NCBI GenBank assembly: GCA_016650355.1 | Contig: JAENVX010000152.1 | Location: 1-10,447, forward strand | Origin: Bacteroidia bacterium | Lineage (GTDB): Bacteria; Bacteroidota; Bacteroidia; Cytophagales; Cyclobacteriaceae | Reading direction: 5' to 3' | DNA length: 10,447 bases | In this document: piece after piece, positions 6,949 to 10,447 of the stretch | How the letters are laid out: every line of letters starts with the position of its first letter | Numbering within the stretch: the stretch's first letter is position 1 | Translations under genes and position numbers: made by a program | Notes under the pieces: generated by a model | Database searches by the model: none | Seen by the model: only the letters and a program-made list of their open reading frames with translations | Told to the model about the DNA's origin: nothing

Positions 6949-8640
6949 CTAATTGCTAATTTCTTTTCTATCAAAAACTTTTTTCCCACCGACATAGGTT
7001 TGCAATACTTTCAGGTCTCTGATTTTTATGGGGTCAACCTTGGTAATGTCTTCATCAATAATAACAAAATCGGCCAACTTACCTTGCTCCAGTGTTCCTT
7101 TAATATCCTCTTCAAAGGAGGCAAAGGCTCCACTTTTTGTATAGGCGATCAAGGCTTGCTCTACTGTAATTTTTTGCTCAGGTACCCATCCGTCAGGATT
7201 CTTATCGTCCAACGTTCTTCTTGTGACAGCTGCATAGATGCCTTGTAAAGGAGTAGCAGGAGCAACAGGCCAGTCGCTTCCAAAAGCAACTATCGCTTTT
7301 GCATCCAACAATGATTTAAAAGCATAAGTTGTCTTAATCCTTTCGGCACCAATTAGATTTATGGCCCACCTTCCATCATCAATCGCATGATAAGGTTGCA
7401 TGCTCGCAATTACGCCAAGCTCAGCAAACCGTGAAATATCCTTGGGTGCAATATGTTGCACATGCTCAATCCTAAATCTGCGATCCTTGGCTCCATTCTC
7501 CAATTGAACTTTTTCATAGGTATTTAACAACGTGTTGATCGCCCGATCTCCGATGGCATGCACAGCAATTTGCAGTTCTGCATTATCCGCATTTGAAACC
7601 CAATCATATAAATCTGCTTCTGGAAACATAAACAATCCTCTATCTTTTGGTGTATCTGTAAAGGGATCCATAAATGCAGCCGTGTGCGAGCCCAGTGCAC
7701 CATCGAACACACCTTTCAAACCATTTATTTTAAGCCATTTATCTCCGACTCCTTCGTTTTCTATTTGATCAGCACGCTCTTTCCATTTTTCTAAGGAACC
7801 CAAACTGAAAATACGGGTGAGCATGCGACTGGATTTATAAGCCCGCTCAAAGCCCTCCTTTCTCCCCTCTGAGTCTGTTGGGTACCATACGTGATGAACT
7901 GAGGTAACACCATTGGAAGCAAAATATTTCATGGCATCATCAATCGCACGGTCAACTTGTTCATCTGTTGGTGCTGGGATTTTGCTTGTGATTAACGTCA
8001 TGGAATTGTCCTTAAATATCCCTGTTAACTCCCTGGCACTATTACGAAGCATAACTCCTCCTGCAACATCCGCAACTCCATCGTCAATCCCGGCCAACTT
8101 AATAGCAAGAGAATTTGCCAGGGCCATATGGCCATCTAGTCGCGTAACAAATACCGGATGATTCGGAGTTAGTTTATCAATCCAGTCTTTTGAAGGCAAT
8201 ATTCCCCACTCACTTCCATCCCATTCTCCGCCTAATATCCATGTTCCTTCCGGGACAGTTTTGGCAAAGTCGCCAATCCGTTGACTAAATTCTTCTGGGG
8301 ATTTTGAATCACGTAATTTCACAGAAGAGAGATTAAATCCACCGTCTAATAAGTGAGCATGTGCGTCAATAAATCCGGGAGTGATAAATTTTCCGGCCGC
8401 GTCAGTCTCTCGTGTATTGCCACCTTTAAACTTTGCAATCTCTTCACTACTTCCAACAGCAAGAATTGTGTCTCCACTTATGGCCATCGCTTCAGCTAAT
8501 GGTTGTCTTTCATTGCCAGTCCAAATGGTGGCATTAGTTATGATCAGATCGGCTTTTTGAGTTTTAGTCTCGCAGGAAATTATGACTAAAAATAGAACAG
8601 ATGCTAAAAGAATGTTGAGGGCGTATTTTATTTGAATCAT
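6949..8640 (-). CDS. Lipoprotein amidohydrolase, YtcJ-like (amidohydrolase 3 family)
   Basis: 563 residues. The N-terminus is a lipoprotein signal with lipobox VIISC, lipid Cys C23, so the enzyme is predicted on the periplasmic face or the outer membrane. The metal site is complete for the family: HAH at H94/H96 in TPGFIDAHAHL, LDGHMALANS with H171, AVHAIGDRA with H361, IEHVQH with H393, and FGSDWPV with D456. DGALGSHTA (313-321) is another family hallmark, and the C-terminal strand ADFVIIDED closes the composite beta domain. Members hydrolyse amide or related C-N bonds in varied small molecules; the substrate cannot be told. The ATG at 8640 has no clear ribosome-binding site. The deacylase-like gene follows 58 bases downstream on the same strand, so the two may process the same type of N-acylated compound. 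Length is normal for the family (about 530-570). Confidence 0.92.
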   Translation of the reverse strand: MIQIKYALNILLASVLFLVIISCETKTQKADLIITNATIWTGNERQPLAEAMAISGDTILAVGSSEEIAKFKGGNTRETDAAGKFITPGFIDAHAHLLDGGFNLSSVKLRDSKSPEEFSQRIGDFAKTVPEGTWILGGEWDGSEWGILPSKDWIDKLTPNHPVFVTRLDGHMALANSLAIKLAGIDDGVADVAGGVMLRNSARELTGIFKDNSMTLITSKIPAPTDEQVDRAIDDAMKYFASNGVTSVHHVWYPTDSEGRKEGFERAYKSSRMLTRIFSLGSLEKWKERADQIENEGVGDKWLKINGLKGVFDGALGSHTAAFMDPFTDTPKDRGLFMFPEADLYDWVSNADNAELQIAVHAIGDRAINTLLNTYEKVQLENGAKDRRFRIEHVQHIAPKDISRFAELGVIASMQPYHAIDDGRWAINLIGAERIKTTYAFKSLLDAKAIVAFGSDWPVAPATPLQGIYAAVTRRTLDDKNPDGWVPEQKITVEQALIAYTKSGAFASFEEDIKGTLEQGKLADFVIIDEDITKVDPIKIRDLKVLQTYVGGKKVFDRKEISN

Positions 8641-8664
8641 ACTTGATCAATAATATTTTTGTCG

Positions 8665-8685
8665 GAAATATTTCTTTTAAGAAAT
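8665..8685. promoter_or_regulatory. Overlapping dyads upstream of the YtcJ-like gene
   Basis: GAAATATTTC (8665-8674) is a perfect 10-base palindrome, and it overlaps ATTTCTT-TT-AAGAAAT (8670-8685), an inverted repeat with 7-base arms. Both lie in the 63-base gap between the serine peptidase gene and the start of the YtcJ-like gene, 25-45 bases before its ATG on the - strand. This would suit an operator, but the bases are nearly all A/T and such dyads arise easily by chance. Confidence 0.25.
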
Positions 8686-8703
8686 GAGTCTGCAAGATAA
8701 TTT

Positions 8704-9588
8704 CTACTCTTCATAATAGTTAACATTCTTTTCTTTTAGAAAATCAGTAATCGTACTTGCGTGAATGCATTGCCCCAGATGAATGAAGGAATAGTCATTA
8801 ATTTTCTTAACCTTACCTTCAATTAAAATTTCTTTGTTCTCTAAGTCGAAGCCTAAATGTAAATGCTTTGTTGAAAATTGCATACCGTAAACGAGTCCAT
8901 TCTCGTCAAACAATGGTCCACCGCTCTGTCCTCGAAGTCCCGGAGTACTCAATTCAATTCCATAAATCTTTCCTTCCTCAGCGAGGTGTCTGGTAATCAT
9001 TCCTTCAAGCGGAAATCGTGGGGAGTTGATTGTACCTTCTTTAGTCCATTCAATATCATCAATGGCTTCATTGAATTTATAATTTGTAAATTCAGGAAAC
9101 GGAAAACCAAGTCTGCAGAGAAATTTGCCTTGCTGGATTTTAGTGGAGTCCTTACTAAACGTTGCGTAATTTGAATAGGCAATACTCTTAAAGTCATTGA
9201 ATTTTAAGATTGCTAAATCATGTTTTGGATGAACATGCCAGGTAAACCCTGACATGCTGTCAACACAGTTCATGAATGAATTCCTAATTTGAATGGCTGT
9301 GTCTTCTTTGTATCCATATTTAATTTCGAGTCCCTTTAAATTCCTCTTAAACTTTCCGTCTCTGGGTAATTTATCCCTCTCTCGCTTAAATTCGATATGC
9401 TTTTTATTAACAATGTCTGATGCAGTAAGTAAGTCAATAACATGTTTACATGTAATTGCATACCCTTTTTCGTTTACGAAAAATAAAGTAGAGCTTCCGG
9501 GAATGATTTGTTTCCCTCCATACGTTCTCGTGATGGAGTGAATTGACCTTGTGAATTCCGAGACCTTCTCAATTGATTTTATAAACAT
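8704..9588 (-). CDS. Trypsin-like serine peptidase (S1 fold), no export signal
   Basis: 294 residues. The catalytic triad can be read as H49 (AITCKHV), D124 (KHDLAILKF) and S222 (GLRGQSGGPLF), in the order of chymotrypsin-fold peptidases. GSSTLFFVNEKGYAITCKHV-type text is the usual first-barrel strand pair. No hydrophobic signal or membrane segment precedes it; the N-terminus (MFIKSIEKVSEFTRS) looks cytoplasmic, and four cysteines (47, 108, 158, 274) are consistent with that. The 75 residues between His and Asp are more than usual and include a Lys/Arg-rich stretch (about 62-90). There is no PDZ or other added domain after the peptidase, only a short tail. The gene seems more AT-rich than the amidohydrolase genes, judged by eye. 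It might be a housekeeping processing enzyme or a stand-alone module from an accessory locus; neighbours do not settle this. Confidence 0.82.
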   Translation of the reverse strand: MFIKSIEKVSEFTRSIHSITRTYGGKQIIPGSSTLFFVNEKGYAITCKHVIDLLTASDIVNKKHIEFKRERDKLPRDGKFKRNLKGLEIKYGYKEDTAIQIRNSFMNCVDSMSGFTWHVHPKHDLAILKFNDFKSIAYSNYATFSKDSTKIQQGKFLCRLGFPFPEFTNYKFNEAIDDIEWTKEGTINSPRFPLEGMITRHLAEEGKIYGIELSTPGLRGQSGGPLFDENGLVYGMQFSTKHLHLGFDLENKEILIEGKVKKINDYSFIHLGQCIHASTITDFLKEKNVNYYEE

Positions 9589-9711
9589 TAATTTTTAGGA
9601 TTATTGCGACCAAAGTCTGTGTTTTCTTCACCGAACGAAATTAAGAAACTAAAGCAACAAACGTCACGCTGAACTTAGGAATTGAATAAACATTATCAGA
9701 AGCAGATTTCG

Positions 9712-9726
9712 GTACATGTCACGTAC
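9712..9726. repeat. Imperfect 15-base palindrome in the 9589-9835 gap
   Basis: GTACaTGtCAcGTAC reads as an inverted repeat of GTACnTG and CAnGTAC, with one mismatched pair (lower-case a and c) and a central unpaired base (lower-case t). It lies about 124 bases upstream of the peptidase start codon in a gap that otherwise shows no open frame of note, no clear terminator and no RNA gene. It could be an operator; one copy only is seen. Confidence 0.2.
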
Positions 9727-9835
9727 ATACTCTAATCAAACCTGAAAGCCTTGCCCCCAATAAGCGCTCGCCTTCAAACGCACGCTAACTTATACTCCTC
9801 TTTGAAAGTGATTCTGACTAGGTTACAAGTAGATA

Positions 9836-10447
9836 CTATTTCGGATAATTAGGATGTGCCTTTACTTTTCTAAGCTGGCGCAGGTGCCTATCGGTATGAG
9901 TAAATATCATCATGTATTTTTGATGAACATTGGGCCCAAAGCATATGTAGTGCAATCTGATATTTTGGGTCGCGTTTTTCACGTATTCAATTGATTCATC
10001 TCTTATTGTGGTGAGCCATGTCATATTATTCTTGCCTTCGTTGTTGCCTAGTGGAACAGAAATTGAAAAAGGTTTTGTAAAATCCATGGTGTTATTTTTT
10101 CTCAAGCTCTTTGGGTCTTGATCTAAAAAGAGGCTGTCTGACATATTATGTTGAAATGAGGGAATTGGCTCGCTCTGTAGCGCAACCGAAATTTCATGCA
10201 TGAAAATTAACTCGTACAAATCAATGTGTTCAACAATCTGATTGATGCGATCAGGACTTTCCTTAAAATTCCATTGCTTCTTTGTTAGGTTCTTCGTTTC
10301 ATCAATCAGCTCCTGCTTAGAACGAATGAGATTGTCAAGCAGATATTTTCTATCAGTTTCTGTCCATGACGGCACAGCTGAAGGTAGATCTGTCTTTGTT
10401 TGTCCTTTGCTAAGAATAAGAATTCCAAAAACAAGAGTTAGTGTTAT
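9836..10447 (-). CDS. Exported DinB-family protein, 5' end outside the window
   Basis: 203 residues are visible. A GTG at 10375 could start a 179-residue protein, but the frame stays open to the window edge, and the added 24 residues begin with a hydrophobic run (ITLTLVFGILILSKGQ) that reads as the end of a Sec signal, cleaved near SKG before Q. I therefore treat the gene as partial, with its start beyond 10447. Counting from the GTG, H50 (IVEHIDLYE) and H160/H164 (FTHTDRHLRQL) match the three-His metal site of the DinB/YfiT four-helix bundle. Known relatives include thiol S-transferases and many uncharacterised proteins; substrate cannot be inferred. The central part (about 70-125) is a long hydrophilic loop between helices. 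It is 247 bases upstream of the peptidase gene on the same strand. Family likely, export likely, function unknown. Confidence 0.75.
   Translation of the reverse strand: MTLTLVFGILILSKGQTKTDLPSAVPSWTETDRKYLLDNLIRSKQELIDETKNLTKKQWNFKESPDRINQIVEHIDLYELIFMHEISVALQSEPIPSFQHNMSDSLFLDQDPKSLRKNNTMDFTKPFSISVPLGNNEGKNNMTWLTTIRDESIEYVKNATQNIRLHYICFGPNVHQKYMMIFTHTDRHLRQLRKVKAHPNYPK

Noticed and set aside
9658..9690. Possible promoter for the peptidase gene on the - strand (GACGTTTG with TTTA about 21 bases before it)
   Set aside because: Both boxes are imperfect, the leader would be about 70-80 bases, and such matches are frequent in AT-rich DNA.
9589..9835. Search for a tRNA, small RNA or small gene in the largest gap
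   Set aside because: No cloverleaf, no strong hairpin with T-run and no convincing short open frame with a start and leader was found.
1..10447. Search for a defence system, CRISPR array, prophage or transposon
   Set aside because: No repeats with regular spacing, no transposase or integrase, no nuclease or toxin-antitoxin genes. The lone trypsin-like peptidase is not enough to call a defence locus.

Overview
The window looks like chromosomal DNA from a member of the Bacteroidota, most likely of the Cytophagales type. The evidence is a long protein combining macroglobulin-like domains with a TonB-plug-like domain, A/T-rich leaders without a clear Shine-Dalgarno sequence, several Bacteroidota-type lipoprotein or Sec signals, and moderate to low GC. 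No rRNA, tRNA, CRISPR array, insertion sequence or phage gene is visible.

The left half (1-5183) is read on the + strand. It holds a large secreted MG2/plug-domain protein, a MosC/YbjJ-like MFS transporter, a membrane-anchored dihaem cytochrome c of the TsdA (thiosulfate dehydrogenase / tetrathionate reductase) type, and a small exported DsrE-family protein 31 bases after it. The last two look like a two-gene sulfur-compound unit on the periplasmic side of the membrane. A hairpin and a possible Bacteroidota-type promoter separate them from the transporter gene.

The right half (5211-10447) is read on the - strand. In transcription order it holds an exported DinB-fold protein whose start lies beyond the window, a trypsin-like serine peptidase with a complete triad but no export signal, a YtcJ-like amidohydrolase lipoprotein, and an N-acyl-D-amino-acid-deacylase-like amidohydrolase lipoprotein. 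The two amidohydrolases are 58 bases apart and are probably co-transcribed. The two halves converge at 5184-5210, where an imperfect hairpin could serve both directions.

The points most worth a second look are these. The deacylase-like protein has lost the HxH metal motif and the metal-binding Cys of its superfamily, while its neighbour keeps HxH. The TsdA-like cytochrome keeps the key active-site residues at the spacing I recall, but has Asn where Allochromatium TsdA has a switching Lys. The TsdA/DsrE pairing is suggestive of a shared sulfur role. The peptidase has a large insertion between its His and Asp. I see no clearly new multi-gene system such as a defence island. Gaps between genes are all under 300 bases; the largest, 9589-9835, shows only a short imperfect palindrome.
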